Source of the DNA: Sulfurospirillum sp.
GTDB taxonomy: Bacteria; Campylobacterota; Campylobacteria; Campylobacterales; Sulfurospirillaceae
Length of the DNA stretch: 64,000 bases
NCBI GenBank assembly: GCA_014859685.1
Contig: JACUTU010000001.1
Coordinates: 115,416-179,415, forward strand
Direction of reading: 5' to 3'
In this document: piece after piece, positions 18,732 through 29,484 of the stretch
Layout of the letters: each line of letters starts with the position of its first letter
Position numbering within the stretch: the first letter of the stretch is position 1
The notes under the pieces: generated by a model
What the model was told of the DNA's origin: nothing
Databases searched by the model: none
What the model saw: the letters and a program-made list of their open reading frames with translations, nothing else
Translations under genes and position numbers: made by a program

Positions 18732-18812
18732 GGAAATTCCTTGTAAAAAAGGCGATTGTAACATCATTTACTTTAAACAATAATTTAAGTGACAAATGTC
18801 CCTACAACCCCC

Positions 18813-18889
18813 TAAAGCTACAAAAAGGGTACTTTTTGAGAAAATGAGAGATATTTACGAACTTTTTTATAAAAGTGCGTAAGGTCAGT
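18813..18889 (+). repeat. dispersed 77-bp repeat, copy 3
   Basis: The same 77-bp unit as 14758-14834 with six substitutions, located between the divergent EAL-protein and feoA genes and upstream of the Fur-box-like site. It contains no open reading frame. Confidence 0.8.
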
Positions 18890-18927
18890 TAAGTAAGCAA
18901 GTTTTAATATCTCTTTGTATATAATTT

Positions 18928-18942
18928 CAATAATTATTATCA
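18928..18942. promoter_or_regulatory. Fur-box-like site at the feoAB promoter
   Basis: On the minus strand the sequence reads TGATAATAATTATTG, agreeing with the 15-bp Fur consensus TGATAATNATTATCA at all but the last two bases. It begins three bases after a TATAAT at 18920-18925 and would cover the transcription start, the usual geometry for iron-dependent repression of ferrous iron uptake. Confidence 0.7.
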
Positions 18943-18957
18943 AATTGGAGTTTTTGA

Positions 18958-19182
18958 ATGACATTGGCAGATTTAAATACAGGACAAAGTGCAAAAGTTG
19001 TTACTATCAACGCACAAGATGCTCTAAAAAAAAGATTTTCTTCATTTGGATTACGCAAAGGCGCTTTGGTAAATATTCAAGCTGTAAGTATGACAAAAAG
19101 TACCATGGAAGTATCCGTTGGAGCTACTAAGCTTGCGATGCGTTTTGAAGAAGCAAAAGAAGTTGCGGTGCAAATGGTATGA
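18958..19182 (+). CDS. feoA: ferrous iron transport protein A
   Basis: A 74-aa SH3-like protein (LADLNTGQSAKVVTINAQD, then LRKGALVNIQAVS) of normal FeoA size. FeoA binds or modulates the membrane transporter FeoB. It has a TTGGAG ribosome site and overlaps feoB by 4 bp (ATGA), so the two are translated together. It is the first gene behind the Fur-box-like site. Confidence 0.9.
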   Translation: MTLADLNTGQSAKVVTINAQDALKKRFSSFGLRKGALVNIQAVSMTKSTMEVSVGATKLAMRFEEAKEVAVQMV

Positions 19183-21275
19183 AAACACTCAACATAGCCC
19201 TTGTAGGACAGCCAAATGTTGGTAAAAGTATGTTGCTCAATTCTATCAGTAATTCGCGTCTGAGAGTAGGCAATTTTTCTGGTGTAACGGTAGAAAAAGC
19301 AGAAGTCAGTTTTGTATTTCACGGAACGCAGATTACGATCACCGATCTTCCTGGAACTTATTCGCTGAGTGATTACACACTTGATGAGCGGGTAACAAAG
19401 GATTTTTTGGAGCACGAATCTTATGATTTAATCTTAAATGTGGTTGATGCTACCAATCTTGAACGCAACCTTTTTCTCACAACACAATTACTCGAACTCA
19501 ATAAAAAGATGATCATCGCTCTCAATATGATGGATGAGGCCAAAAAAGAGGGCGTTTGCATCGATGATGAACAATTGGGAATTATCTTAGGTGTGCCGTG
19601 CGTTAAAGTATCGGCGGTAACAAAAAGAGGTATAGGAAAACTCATCAATCGTTGTATCGACCTTGCAAATTTTAATCAAGAACTATCAAAATTAATCTAC
19701 AGTGATGTACTCGAAGAGGAGTTGCAAAATATCACCTCTTTTTTGAGTGAAAAAAAATATAAACACGAGTTAGATCATCGTACACTTGCACTGAAGCTAT
19801 TGCAAGAAAACAAAAAGACTTATAAACAGATGCACGACACACCTATCTGGGTCGAGTTGCTCCCCATTTTAAGAGAGGCGCTATCACATTTGTACCTGCA
19901 TTATGATACAAAAAATATAGATGATATTTTTGAAGATGAGCGAGCCGCTTTTGCTAAAGGTGCGGTGGTTGAGACCGTAAGTTATCACAAACAAAAGTCA
20001 AAAGATATAACACAAAGAGTAGATGCACTGCTTATACATAAGATTTTCGGTATTCCAATTTTCTTGTTTTTTATGTGGGGTCTTTTTCAGCTTACTTTTG
20101 AGATAGGCTCAATTCCTATGGAGTGGATTGATGCTTTTTTTGTTGCTTTGGGAGTAGCAGCAAAGAGTATTTTTGGCAATGGAGAACTCGGTTCTATCAT
20201 AGCAGATGGTGCTATAGCTGGCGTTGGCGCTGTTGTGTTATTTTTGCCAAATATTATGATTCTCTTTTTTGGTATCGCTTTGCTTGAGACAACTGGCTAC
20301 ATGTCGCGAGTTGCTTTTTTGTTGGATGGATTTTTTCACAAATTTGGCTTACATGGTAAAAGTTTTATTCCGCTTGTAACGGGATTTGGTTGTTCGGTTC
20401 CAGCTTATATGAGTGCAAGAACGCTTAAAAATGACAAAGACAGATTGATCACGCTTTTCATCATAGGTTTTATGAGTTGCGGGGCAAAATTGCCTGTGTA
20501 TGTACTCTTTGCTGGAGCATTTTTTGGTACAGAAAACGCTGGCAATGTGCTTTTTATCATTTATATCATGGGTGCATTGATAGGCTTGGGCGCTGCGAAA
20601 TTTTTGAAGATTTTCATCTTTAAGGGAAAGGATGAGCCTTTTGTGATGGAGATGCCAAAATACAGACTCCCATCATTTAAACTTATTTGGCATACGGTTT
20701 TTACAAAATCACTGATGTATCTCAAAAAAGCAGGAACATTTATCCTCTCTGCAAGTCTTTTGATATGGTTTGCAAGTAATTATCCAAAAAATTATGAACT
20801 CCAAAATGCTTATGCACAAAAAATTGAACTCACAAGTGAAGTGACACAACAAGCAATGCTTGCAAACGAACTCAATGCGGCACTTTTGGAACAGAGTTTT
20901 TTAGGAAAAGTAGGTAAATTTACACAGCCGTTTTTTGCACCACTTGGATTTGATTGGAAGATGAGTGTTGCCCTTGAAACTGGACTTGCTGCAAAAGAAA
21001 TTGTCGTTTCAACGCTGGGAGTTTTATATGCTTTGGGGGCAGAAGTAGATGAGGCAAATGATAGTTTGATAGGAGAGATAAAGAAAAATATCCCTCTAGC
21101 TTCAGCCGTAGCATTTGTTCTTTTTGTGATGATTTACTTGCCATGTTTTGCAGCTTCAATCGTTTTTGCTAAAGAATCTGGAAGCTATAAGTATCTCTTG
21201 TACCTTTTTGTTTTTACAACGATAGTTGCGTGGCTTGTAGCATTTGCTGGCTATAATTTAGCAAAACTTTTTTAG
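19179..21275 (+). CDS. feoB: ferrous iron transport protein B
   Basis: FeoB imports Fe2+ across the inner membrane. The 698-aa product has the N-terminal GTPase domain with GQPNVGKSML (G1), DLPGTYSLSDY (G3) and NMMDEAKK (G4), followed by two Gate domains in a polytopic membrane region (VTGFGCSVPAYMSAR, and GLAAKEIVVSTLG). No FeoC follows; the gene ends against a convergent CDF transporter with a 4-bp overlap. Confidence 0.96.
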   Translation: MKTLNIALVGQPNVGKSMLLNSISNSRLRVGNFSGVTVEKAEVSFVFHGTQITITDLPGTYSLSDYTLDERVTKDFLEHESYDLILNVVDATNLERNLFLTTQLLELNKKMIIALNMMDEAKKEGVCIDDEQLGIILGVPCVKVSAVTKRGIGKLINRCIDLANFNQELSKLIYSDVLEEELQNITSFLSEKKYKHELDHRTLALKLLQENKKTYKQMHDTPIWVELLPILREALSHLYLHYDTKNIDDIFEDERAAFAKGAVVETVSYHKQKSKDITQRVDALLIHKIFGIPIFLFFMWGLFQLTFEIGSIPMEWIDAFFVALGVAAKSIFGNGELGSIIADGAIAGVGAVVLFLPNIMILFFGIALLETTGYMSRVAFLLDGFFHKFGLHGKSFIPLVTGFGCSVPAYMSARTLKNDKDRLITLFIIGFMSCGAKLPVYVLFAGAFFGTENAGNVLFIIYIMGALIGLGAAKFLKIFIFKGKDEPFVMEMPKYRLPSFKLIWHTVFTKSLMYLKKAGTFILSASLLIWFASNYPKNYELQNAYAQKIELTSEVTQQAMLANELNAALLEQSFLGKVGKFTQPFFAPLGFDWKMSVALETGLAAKEIVVSTLGVLYALGAEVDEANDSLIGEIKKNIPLASAVAFVLFVMIYLPCFAASIVFAKESGSYKYLLYLFVFTTIVAWLVAFAGYNLAKLF

Positions 21276-22165
21276 TTTTTGTTTTCCATATCGTTGATGA
21301 TTGAATCGTCATAAGGATCAAGGTGGGCATTGATGATCCATTGTCCTTTTGTATCTAAATTGGTGATTTTATCTTCAATGCGATCGCCAATACTGTGGGC
21401 GCGAAGTAACGAAATGCCCTCGTTAAAAACCAGATGCACATCAACAAAGTTTGTGTTTCCGGACTTTCTGGTTTTAAGATAATGAAAATCGCTGATTTGT
21501 GTTTCATTTTTGATGATGTTTTGTATCTCTCTTACAGTCTCTTCGTTAAGAGATGCATCAAGCAAGATGTACACGCCATCTTTGATGAGTTCATATGCTG
21601 AATAGATGATGTAAATAGAGATGATGATTCCCATAATTGCATCTACGATATTCAAACCAGTGGTAGAAACAAGTACAAGTGAAACAAGAATAGCTCCATT
21701 GCTCAATACATCTGTTTTATAATGCAATGCGTCTGATTTGATCACCATATTGTCAGTTTTTTTTGCTACATATTGTAAAAACAAAACCAACAGAAGTGTT
21801 AGCACAAAAGAGATTAGCATAATGATAATAGAAGTATCAATGTGCGAAATTGTATCTTTTGTAAAAATTTTTTCTACTGCTTTGTAAAAAATAAAAATAC
21901 CAGAAACGGTGATAATCGTACCCTCTATGACAGCAGCAAGTGCTTCTATCTTTCCTTTGCCATAGTTAAAAGTAGCGTCTGCTTGCTCTTCTGCTTTTTT
22001 GATCGCAAAGTAGTTAAATGCAGAAACAATAAGATCTAAAACAGAATCAATAGCAGAAGCTAAAATAGCAACAGAACCACTAAGAATGCCTATAGTAAGC
22101 TTCATGATAACTAAAAGTGCGGCTGTGGCACTCGATACGATGGTTGCTTTTTTTTGTAAAGTCAC
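21272..22165 (-). CDS. cation diffusion facilitator (CDF) metal exporter
   Basis: A 297-aa protein with six membrane helices and a C-terminal cytoplasmic metal-binding domain (VDVHLVFNEGISLLRAHSI). Membrane metal-site residues are present as SAIDSVLDLIVS and DALHYKTDVLSN, the D-x3-D and H-x3-D pairs used by FieF/YiiP-type exporters of Zn2+ or Fe2+. It faces feoB and overlaps the upstream agmatine deiminase gene by ATGA. Substrate is not fixed; the neighbouring iron importer is suggestive only. Confidence 0.88.
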   Translation of the reverse strand: MTLQKKATIVSSATAALLVIMKLTIGILSGSVAILASAIDSVLDLIVSAFNYFAIKKAEEQADATFNYGKGKIEALAAVIEGTIITVSGIFIFYKAVEKIFTKDTISHIDTSIIIMLISFVLTLLLVLFLQYVAKKTDNMVIKSDALHYKTDVLSNGAILVSLVLVSTTGLNIVDAIMGIIISIYIIYSAYELIKDGVYILLDASLNEETVREIQNIIKNETQISDFHYLKTRKSGNTNFVDVHLVFNEGISLLRAHSIGDRIEDKITNLDTKGQWIINAHLDPYDDSIINDMENKN

Positions 22166-23151
22166 AGTATATTATCCTCATAAATATTCATACATGAACA
22201 GTGTAAACTGCCATGCTCTCGTATAAAAATCTGTGCATCTATCCCAATTACAACTCTTTGTGAAAAGAAAAGTTGCAAAGATGCAAGCACGCTTGCGTCA
22301 TGCACATCGTCATAAGTTGGCACGATTAGTGCATCATTTATAAATACAAAATTAAGATAAGTTGCAGGTAATCTGTGATTATTATAAAATTTTGCGTGTG
22401 GGAGAGGAAGTGGAAAAAGCTTGAAGCCTGTTTGTGAAAGCTCCTGTTCCATCGCTTCTAAGTCATCAAAATGTGCATCGTTTTTGTCATAACATTTTAC
22501 ATACGCTATCGTTTCTTTATCTAAAAAACGCGCGAGCGTATCTACATGTGCGTCTGTATCATCACCATAAAGTCCGCCATTTGCAAGCATTATCAATTTC
22601 TTTGCATCAAAAAAAGATGTAATTTTTTGTGTAATTTGTGTTTGTGTTAAGTGCTTGTTTCGGTTTGAATTAAAAAGACATTTTTGTGTACTTAAGATCA
22701 CGCCCTCACCGTTTGAATCGATACTGCCACCTTCTAGGACAAAGCTTTCATTGATGAGTGTGCCGTGTAAAATACCCCTTTTAAAAAGTTGTTTTGTAAC
22801 TGCATCATCTTTGTTAGACATAAACTTGTCACCCCATGCATTAAAGGTAAAGTTGTATGTTTTTTTACTTCCATTTTCATAAAAATCTATTCCACCAAAA
22901 TCCCTAATCCATGTGTCATTTGTTTGTATATCGATGAAAAACAAGTTTTTATTTTTAGTAAAAAATGAGCTTACATGTAAGGTATCATCGCACAGCACAA
23001 AACAAGGTTGATAAGTGATAATAGCATTGATAAAAGCTACATAAGATGCTTGAATTTGTGCAAGTGAATGTTGCCAATCAAGTTGTGAAGTGGGAAACAC
23101 AACCATCAGTGCGCTTTGTTTTTCCCACTCAGACGGTAATCTTTTTGCCAC
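22162..23151 (-). CDS. aguA: agmatine deiminase
   Basis: A peptidyl-arginine-deiminase-fold enzyme converting agmatine to N-carbamoylputrescine. Diagnostic segments are NDTWIRDFGGID, VLEGGSIDSNGEG and DDTDAHVDTLARF, with the catalytic Cys near the C-terminus (REHGSLHCSCMN). I start it at the GTG 23151, preceded by AAGGA; a start 60 bases upstream would overlap the divergent kinase gene and add non-family sequence. It pairs functionally with the amidase at 14830-15720. Confidence 0.88.
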   Translation of the reverse strand: MAKRLPSEWEKQSALMVVFPTSQLDWQHSLAQIQASYVAFINAIITYQPCFVLCDDTLHVSSFFTKNKNLFFIDIQTNDTWIRDFGGIDFYENGSKKTYNFTFNAWGDKFMSNKDDAVTKQLFKRGILHGTLINESFVLEGGSIDSNGEGVILSTQKCLFNSNRNKHLTQTQITQKITSFFDAKKLIMLANGGLYGDDTDAHVDTLARFLDKETIAYVKCYDKNDAHFDDLEAMEQELSQTGFKLFPLPLPHAKFYNNHRLPATYLNFVFINDALIVPTYDDVHDASVLASLQLFFSQRVVIGIDAQIFIREHGSLHCSCMNIYEDNIL

Positions 23152-23210
23152 TATGTTATCCTTGAGAATTTTTTTGGTATTATACAGTGTTGAATCTAAA
23201 ATAAGGTGCA

Positions 23211-24764
23211 TTGTTGTTAAGAAAACTCAGAAATAACTCCATCAATCAAGTACATGTGATTGCCATGCTTTTTGCAGGAATTTTTGCTTTTATATCTGCT
23301 TTTATTATTATCTTTAATGAATACAGAGAATTTGGCAAAGAAGTTATAGATATCGAAAAAGAGTATATGCAATCTCAAAGAAGAGTGGCATTACAACAGG
23401 CTTTACAGCTTTACAGACTTGTTGAATATCGTTCTCTTGAGAGCAAAGATTTGTCTTTGAAACGCACAGAAGAGTTGATTGCAAAAGAGATCTCCATAGT
23501 TTTGGATGATATGGATAATGGTAGTTATCTTTTTGTATTTGGAAGCGATAAGCATAAAATTTATGAATCAAAATATGCAAATATTACAAGCGTTGCGCGT
23601 CAAGAGATTGTCGATACTGCAAGCAAAGATGGTAATATTTATAACTTTATGACTACTATTAATGGTAAAAATATAGAAAATATCGCTTTTGTGAAGAAAT
23701 TTGAAAAACTTGGTTGGATAATCGGGAGTGGTGTTGATTTGGCACAGATTCAAAAAGTGCTAGAGCTAAAAAGACAAGAACATAGTAAAAAAGCGACAGG
23801 ATTTATTCTCAAAATCATCACACTCACTCTCTTTTTATATCTAGCGAGTATCCTCAAATATCGCTACATAACAGACGCCATCACGAGTGAAGTGAAATTT
23901 ATCGTAGCTTCATTTAAGAGGGCTTCAAGTGATTATCATTTTATCGATGTGCATAAAATTAAACTCAAGGAATTTGTCCAAATATCAAAACATGCAAACT
24001 CAATGCTTGCTCAAATCAAAGAAAAAAATAAAGCGCTAGAAAGCCTCAATGCAAATCTTGAGCAGTTAGTAGCTACAAAAACGCAAGAGCTACAACAATC
24101 AGTCGCTTACAATCGCCAATTGTTGGCAGATCAAGACAAGTTTCTCAAAAATGCTATTCATGAACTCAACACCCCGCTTTCTATCATACTTATGAATATT
24201 GATCTGTACAATATGCGGTTTGACAAAAATCAGTATCTCATCAAAATACAAGCGGCGGTCAAAGTGTTACAAAATGTCTATGGGGATTTGAGTTTTATCG
24301 TAAAAAAAGACCGCAGCGAATTTCCTAAGGAACGAATATCTTTGAGTGACTTTATACTTGAGAGAATTGAATATTTTAGTGATGTCGCACTTGGCAATAA
24401 AATACAACTCGACCATGAAATACAAGAAGATTTATATGTACTTTTCAATGAACTTGAGTTGCAAAGATTGTGTGATAACAATATCTCAAATGCAATAAAA
24501 TACAGTTATATCAATGAAACAGTCTTTATAAAAGTTTATGCAAAAGAGCCGCATATTGTTTTTGAAGTACAAAATAAAGGCGACAAGATAGAGTTTGAAG
24601 AGAGGGTTTTTGACAGGTATTATCGCGAAGATCAAGCGCGAGGCGGTTTTGGATTGGGATTAAATATAGTCAAAGAGATATGCGATAAAAATGGCGTTAA
24701 AATAGAGATAAGATCTGATGAAGAAAGCACGATTTTTCGCTATTTCTTTACATGTAAACATTAG
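23211..24764 (+). CDS. sensor histidine kinase with extracytoplasmic sCache domain
   Basis: A 517-aa kinase: an N-terminal membrane helix (VIAMLFAGIFAFISAFIII), a periplasmic single-Cache domain (GSYLFVFGSDK to FEKLGWIIGSGVDL), a second helix, a coiled coil, HisKA with HELNTPLSIIL, and a HATPase domain ending in GGFGLGLNIVKEI. sCache domains often bind small carboxylates. The following response regulator and the acetate genes downstream suggest acetate or a related acid as ligand (inference). The start codon is TTG after AAGG. Confidence 0.9.
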   Translation: MLLRKLRNNSINQVHVIAMLFAGIFAFISAFIIIFNEYREFGKEVIDIEKEYMQSQRRVALQQALQLYRLVEYRSLESKDLSLKRTEELIAKEISIVLDDMDNGSYLFVFGSDKHKIYESKYANITSVARQEIVDTASKDGNIYNFMTTINGKNIENIAFVKKFEKLGWIIGSGVDLAQIQKVLELKRQEHSKKATGFILKIITLTLFLYLASILKYRYITDAITSEVKFIVASFKRASSDYHFIDVHKIKLKEFVQISKHANSMLAQIKEKNKALESLNANLEQLVATKTQELQQSVAYNRQLLADQDKFLKNAIHELNTPLSIILMNIDLYNMRFDKNQYLIKIQAAVKVLQNVYGDLSFIVKKDRSEFPKERISLSDFILERIEYFSDVALGNKIQLDHEIQEDLYVLFNELELQRLCDNNISNAIKYSYINETVFIKVYAKEPHIVFEVQNKGDKIEFEERVFDRYYREDQARGGFGLGLNIVKEICDKNGVKIEIRSDEESTIFRYFFTCKH

Positions 24765-24773
24765 GATAAATGG

Positions 24774-25442
24774 ATGAAGATATTATTACTTGAAGATGAA
24801 TTTATGCTTCGAAGTTCCATCGAAGAGTATTTGCAAGAGTTGAAGCATCAAGTTGTCTCTTGTTCAAATGGTGAAGAAGCCTTCAAACTGTGTGGTGAAG
24901 AAGATTTTGATCTTTTGATTTTGGATATCAATGTTCCAAAACTCAGTGGCTTGGAACTTTTAAAAAAAATTAATTCACACGAACAATCTGTGCCAACTAT
25001 CTTTATCAGTGCGATTTTAGATATAGAAGAGATCTCTTATGCTTTTGAGCTCGGTGCTGTGGATTATCTCAAAAAACCATTTCATCTTAAAGAGCTTTCT
25101 ATCCGCATAGATAGGCTTAAAAAACAGCAAACGCATAAAAATAAAAACCATGTTATCCTCACAAAAAGATATTGTTTTTCAAAGAGTGATCAAATTTTGT
25201 ACTTCAATGATGAGCCACAAAATCTCACAAAAAAACAGTTACAAATTATCACTTTGTTGTGTGAAAATATAGGCATTGTGGTTGATTTTGAAAAGTTTCG
25301 TAGTTTTGTTTGGGATGATGAACCGATTGATCATGCAACAATGCGTGCAGAAATCAGCCGCTTTCGAAAGGCTTTAAAAGAAGATTTTATTACAAATATA
25401 AAAGGCGTTGGATATAAAATCGAAAAATATTTTAACCATTAG
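24774..25442 (+). CDS. OmpR/PhoB-family response regulator
   Basis: A 222-aa regulator with a receiver domain (acidic LLLEDE, phospho-acceptor in LLILDINVPKLSG, conserved FISA and YLKKPF) and a C-terminal winged helix (HATMRAEISRFRKAL and GVGYKIEKYF). It is nine bases downstream of the kinase and must be its partner. A pair of 11-bp-spaced direct repeats 70 bp downstream is a likely target. Confidence 0.93.
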   Translation: MKILLLEDEFMLRSSIEEYLQELKHQVVSCSNGEEAFKLCGEEDFDLLILDINVPKLSGLELLKKINSHEQSVPTIFISAILDIEEISYAFELGAVDYLKKPFHLKELSIRIDRLKKQQTHKNKNHVILTKRYCFSKSDQILYFNDEPQNLTKKQLQIITLLCENIGIVVDFEKFRSFVWDDEPIDHATMRAEISRFRKALKEDFITNIKGVGYKIEKYFNH

Positions 25443-25510
25443 TCACATTTTTGCTACAATTTTTCTCACAAGCTTTCAAAAAGTGTGTAAAATATGGACA
25501 TTTTAGATAA

Positions 25511-25528
25511 ATGCTATGTTAATGCTAT
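25511..25528. promoter_or_regulatory. tandem ATGCTAT half-sites upstream of the acetate genes
   Basis: ATGCTAT occurs at 25511-25517 and again at 25522-25528, an 11-bp period that puts both on the same helix face, as for OmpR-family dimers. The repeats are about 50 bp before the DUF485 start and just after the response regulator gene. Confidence 0.45.
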
Positions 25529-25576
25529 ACATGTAAAATAAAATAAAGCACATTATATCAAACGGGAGTGGCAATT

Positions 25577-25888
25577 GTGAACCATACAGTGTATGAAAAA
25601 ATTCGAAATAATCCAAGCTTTTCACAACTAACTCACTCAAGAAGCCGTTTTGGTTGGGGCTTATCTCTCGTTTTGTTACTTGTATATTTTGGCTTTATAG
25701 CCACTCTCGCTTTTGCTCCGCAATATCTTAGTAAACCTATTGGAAGTGGATTTTTAAGTGTTGGCATCTTTGCTGGTATCGGCATTATATTGCTTTGTTT
25801 TTTTCTAACAGGTTTGTATGTGCATAAAGCAAATGGTGAGTTTGATACGCTGAGTGATTCTGTATATGATGCCTTGAGAGAAGATTGA
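25577..25888 (+). CDS. DUF485 membrane protein
   Basis: A 103-aa protein with two membrane helices ([20 protein letters not shown] and [20 protein letters not shown]) and the family motif [13 protein letters not shown]485 genes almost always precede ActP-type symporters and may be accessory subunits. The GTG at 25577 fits the GGGAG ribosome site; a GTG nine bases earlier overlaps that site. The stop overlaps the next start (TGATG). Confidence 0.9.
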   Translation: MNHTVYEKIRNNPSFSQLTHSRSRFGWGLSLVLLLVYFGFIATLAFAPQYLSKPIGSGFLSVGIFAGIGIILLCFFLTGLYVHKANGEFDTLSDSVYDALRED

Positions 25889-27447
25889 TGCGAGAAACGA
25901 GTATGAGTGCTATCATTATGTTTTTTGTGTTTGTCATAGCAATATTGATGGTCACTTTTTGGGCTGCAAAAAGGACAAGAACTGCCAAAGATTTTTATGT
26001 CTCTGGCGGTAGAATTAAAGGCTTGCAAAACGCTCTTGCTATCTCTGGTGATTATATGTCTGCTGCTTCTTTTTTGGGCGTTTCAGGTTTAGTGTATCTT
26101 AAAGGATTTGATGGACTTATCTATTCAGTCGGTTTCTTGGTCGGATGGCCGATTATTCTTTTTTTGATTGCCGAACAGTTACGAAATCTTGGTAAACACA
26201 CTTTTGCTGGTGTAATCTCTTACAGATTGCAACAAAAACCTATCCGCGTACTTGCTGCAATTGGCTCAATCACTACTGTTTTGGTTTATTTGACAGCACA
26301 GATTATAGGTGCTGGTAAGCTTATAGAAGTTTTATTTGGATTGCCTTATGAACTTGCAGTAGTTTGCGTTGGTATTTTGATGATGCTGTATGTTGCGTTT
26401 GGCGGAGTGTTAGCGACAACTTGGGTGCAAATCATCAAAGCAATTTTTCTACTGAGTGGTGCCTCATTTATGGCATATATGATTCTCAATTATCTTGATT
26501 TTAGCTTTGATACACTTTTTGAAAGTGCTGTATTTATACGCGATACTGATGCTATTATGGGTTCGGGTGGACTGATAGAAGATCCAATATCTGCTATCTC
26601 GCTGGGTGTTGCACTGATGTTTGGTACTGCTGGATTGCCACATATTTTGATGCGTTTTTTCAGTGTTGGAAATGCCAAAGAATCAAGAAAAGCGATCTTT
26701 TATGCAACAGGGTTTATCGGTTATTTTTATATTTTGACTTTCATCATAGGTTTTGGTGCTATCATACTTGTTTCCACAAATCCACAATATCTTGATCTCG
26801 CACAAACTAGCTTAATTGGTGGAGAAAATATGGTAGCCATTCATTTATCACACGCTGTTGGCGGCGAACTCTTTATGGGATTTATCAGCGCGGTTGCTTT
26901 TACTACTATTTTGGCGGTTGTTTCTGGTTTGACGCTTGCAGGTGCTAGTGCTATAAGTCATGACCTTTATGCCAATGTTTTTGCTAAAGATGATACTGAT
27001 GAGATGCAAGAGATGCGGGTTTTAAGATATGCGATACTTGCACTAGGCAGTACGGCAATTATCTTTGGTATCGCTTTTAAAGAACAAAATATCGCTTATC
27101 TCGTAGGACTTGCCTTTGCGATAGCAGCGAGTGCAAATTTTCCTATACTCTTTTTATCGTTGTATTGGAAAAAACTTACTACAAGAGGCGCTATTGTGGG
27201 TGGTTATCTTGGATTGACAACGGTGATTATTTTGATTATTTTAGGACCTGTTGTTTGGGGTGAGATTATCAACGGTGATGCACTTAAAGCAATATTTCCT
27301 TACAGATATCCAGCACTCTTTTCAATGGGTGTGGCATTTTTTGGGATATGGTTATTTTCAATCACAGATACAAGTCTTGAAGCACGAAAGGAGAGAGAAG
27401 CATATGATCAGCAGTTTGTAAGAGCACAAAGCGGGATAGAATTTTAA
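25888..27447 (+). CDS. actP: acetate permease, sodium:solute symporter family
   Basis: A 519-aa protein with about 13 membrane helices of the SSS family. Conserved features include [31 protein letters not shown], and [13 protein letters not shown]. Synteny with DUF485 upstream and acs downstream is the classical acetate uptake arrangement and supports acetate or short carboxylates as substrate. It probably belongs to one unit under control of the adjacent two-component system. Confidence 0.92.
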   Translation: MRETSMSAIIMFFVFVIAILMVTFWAAKRTRTAKDFYVSGGRIKGLQNALAISGDYMSAASFLGVSGLVYLKGFDGLIYSVGFLVGWPIILFLIAEQLRNLGKHTFAGVISYRLQQKPIRVLAAIGSITTVLVYLTAQIIGAGKLIEVLFGLPYELAVVCVGILMMLYVAFGGVLATTWVQIIKAIFLLSGASFMAYMILNYLDFSFDTLFESAVFIRDTDAIMGSGGLIEDPISAISLGVALMFGTAGLPHILMRFFSVGNAKESRKAIFYATGFIGYFYILTFIIGFGAIILVSTNPQYLDLAQTSLIGGENMVAIHLSHAVGGELFMGFISAVAFTTILAVVSGLTLAGASAISHDLYANVFAKDDTDEMQEMRVLRYAILALGSTAIIFGIAFKEQNIAYLVGLAFAIAASANFPILFLSLYWKKLTTRGAIVGGYLGLTTVIILIILGPVVWGEIINGDALKAIFPYRYPALFSMGVAFFGIWLFSITDTSLEARKEREAYDQQFVRAQSGIEF

Positions 27448-27496
27448 ATTTTTTGCATTTTTCATAATAAAAAACATCACAAAGAAAGGAAAAAAT

Positions 27497-29443
27497 ATGT
27501 CTGAGGTATTTGAACCAAATAGAGAATTTAGTCGCGAAGCTAGAATTCACAATATGTGTGAATTCAAAGAATTACGGTTGCAAGCTGAGGAGGATTTTGA
27601 GGGGTATTGGGATAGATTAGCAAAAGAAAAGCTTGAATGGTTTAAGCCTTATGATCAAGTTTTAGACGAGTCAAACGCACCATTTTATAAGTGGTTTGTC
27701 GGTGGAAAACTCAATGTCACCCACCAATGTCTTGGACGCCATCTCAAAACAAGAAAAAACAAAGCAGCAATTATTTGGGAAGGTGAAGACGGTCAAAAAA
27801 GAATTATCACTTACTTGCAACTTTATTATAGAGTCAATCGTATGGCGAATTTGCTCAAAAATCATTTTGACATCAAAAAAGGAGATCGTGTTGTTCTGTA
27901 TCTACCAATGATTCCAGAAGCTGCATTTGCCATGCTTGCATGTGCTAAAATCGGGGCTATTCACTCTATCGTTTTTGGTGGATTTTCAGCCGAAGCACTC
28001 AAAGATAGAATTTTAGATGCTGAAGCAAAACTTGTAATCACAGCAGATGGTGCTTTTAGACGAGGTAAGCCTTACATGTTGAAACCTGTAGTAGATGAAG
28101 CACTTAAAGATGGTTGTGAATGCTGTAAAAAAGTGCTTATTGTACAACGAAATTTTGAAGAGATCGAGTATGTTCCTGGCCGCGATTATGTTTATAATGA
28201 AATGATTATGAATGAATCACAACATTGTGATCCTGAATGGATGGATGCTGAAGATCCACTTTTCTTGCTTTATACCTCAGGAAGTACCGGCAAGCCAAAA
28301 GGTGTGCAACACTCGGGTGCAGGCTATATTTTGTGGGCACAATACACAATGGAACATGTATTTGATGTAAAAGAAAATGATACTTTTTGGTGTACGGCTG
28401 ATGTGGGCTGGATTACAGGACATACATATATCGTTTATGGACCACTTGCTATGGGTGCTACAACTATGATGTATGAGGGTGTGCCTACTTTTCCAGATGT
28501 GGGCAGATGGTGGAGAATGATCGAAGAGCATCGCGTAAATCAGTTTTATACCGCTCCAACTGCAATAAGATTGTTACATAAACAAGGTGCTGATGAACCG
28601 AAAAAACATGATTTAAGTTCACTTAAAGTACTAGGAACTGTTGGTGAGCCTATCAATCCTGATGCGTGGATGTGGTATTATAATGAGATAGGCGGTGGTA
28701 GATGTTCTATCGTGGATACTTGGTGGCAAACAGAAACAGGCGGTCATATGATCACTCCGCTTCCTGGTGCAACACCTATCAAACCAGGTTCAGCTACTTT
28801 TCCATTGCCAGGCATTATGGCAGAGATTATCGACGAAGAGGGCAATCCAACGCCAAAAGGTGAAAAAGGTTTCTTGTGCATAACACGACCATGGCCATCT
28901 ATGATTCGCACTATTTGGGGTGACGATGAAAGGTTTAAGAAGTCTTATTTTGGAGATTGTAAAAAGAATGGTAAGCCTGTTTATTTTTCAGGTGACGGTG
29001 CTATGTATGATGATGATGGTTATATCGTTATCACGGGTAGAACCGATGATGTTATCAATGTTTCAGGACACAGACTCGGTACTGCTGAGATAGAAGCTGT
29101 ACTTGCTCACCATTCAAATGTTGCCGAAGTTGCTGTAGTTGGTAAACCAGATCCTATCAAGGGCGAGGGTATTTTTGCTTATATTGTTTTAAAAGGCGAT
29201 GATAGTATTGGTGAAGAGATTGAGATGATTCAAGAGCTCAATAAAATTATCATTAAAGAGATAGGAAATATCGCAAAACTTGATGATATGCGATTTGTTC
29301 CAGGCTTGCCAAAAACAAGAAGTGGTAAAATCATGAGAAGAATTCTCCGCTCAATCGCAAAAGGTGAGCCTATCACGCAAGATACTTCAACGCTAGAAGA
29401 TCCAAGCATCGTAGATAAGATAGAAAATATAGTCAATAATTAG
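27497..29443 (+). CDS. acs: acetyl-CoA synthetase
   Basis: Acs activates acetate to acetyl-CoA through acetyl-AMP. The 648-aa product has the AMP-binding loop [48 protein letters not shown], and near the C-terminus the acetylatable lysine in [11 protein letters not shown]. It has an AAAGGA site and follows actP by 50 bp. Together they scavenge low acetate into central metabolism. Confidence 0.97.
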   Translation: MSEVFEPNREFSREARIHNMCEFKELRLQAEEDFEGYWDRLAKEKLEWFKPYDQVLDESNAPFYKWFVGGKLNVTHQCLGRHLKTRKNKAAIIWEGEDGQKRIITYLQLYYRVNRMANLLKNHFDIKKGDRVVLYLPMIPEAAFAMLACAKIGAIHSIVFGGFSAEALKDRILDAEAKLVITADGAFRRGKPYMLKPVVDEALKDGCECCKKVLIVQRNFEEIEYVPGRDYVYNEMIMNESQHCDPEWMDAEDPLFLLYTSGSTGKPKGVQHSGAGYILWAQYTMEHVFDVKENDTFWCTADVGWITGHTYIVYGPLAMGATTMMYEGVPTFPDVGRWWRMIEEHRVNQFYTAPTAIRLLHKQGADEPKKHDLSSLKVLGTVGEPINPDAWMWYYNEIGGGRCSIVDTWWQTETGGHMITPLPGATPIKPGSATFPLPGIMAEIIDEEGNPTPKGEKGFLCITRPWPSMIRTIWGDDERFKKSYFGDCKKNGKPVYFSGDGAMYDDDGYIVITGRTDDVINVSGHRLGTAEIEAVLAHHSNVAEVAVVGKPDPIKGEGIFAYIVLKGDDSIGEEIEMIQELNKIIIKEIGNIAKLDDMRFVPGLPKTRSGKIMRRILRSIAKGEPITQDTSTLEDPSIVDKIENIVNN

Positions 29444-29448
29444 TCCAC

Positions 29449-29484
29449 ATGTAAGAGAGAAGCCCATGGGCAACTCTCTTACAT
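29449..29484. terminator. hairpin between convergent acs and DUF2237 genes
   Basis: ATGTAAGAGAG at 29449-29459 is the exact inverse of CTCTCTTACAT at 29474-29484, and the loop contains a second palindrome GCCCATGGGC. It overlaps the last codons of the DUF2237 gene. No long T run follows on either strand, so efficient intrinsic termination is uncertain. Confidence 0.45.
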
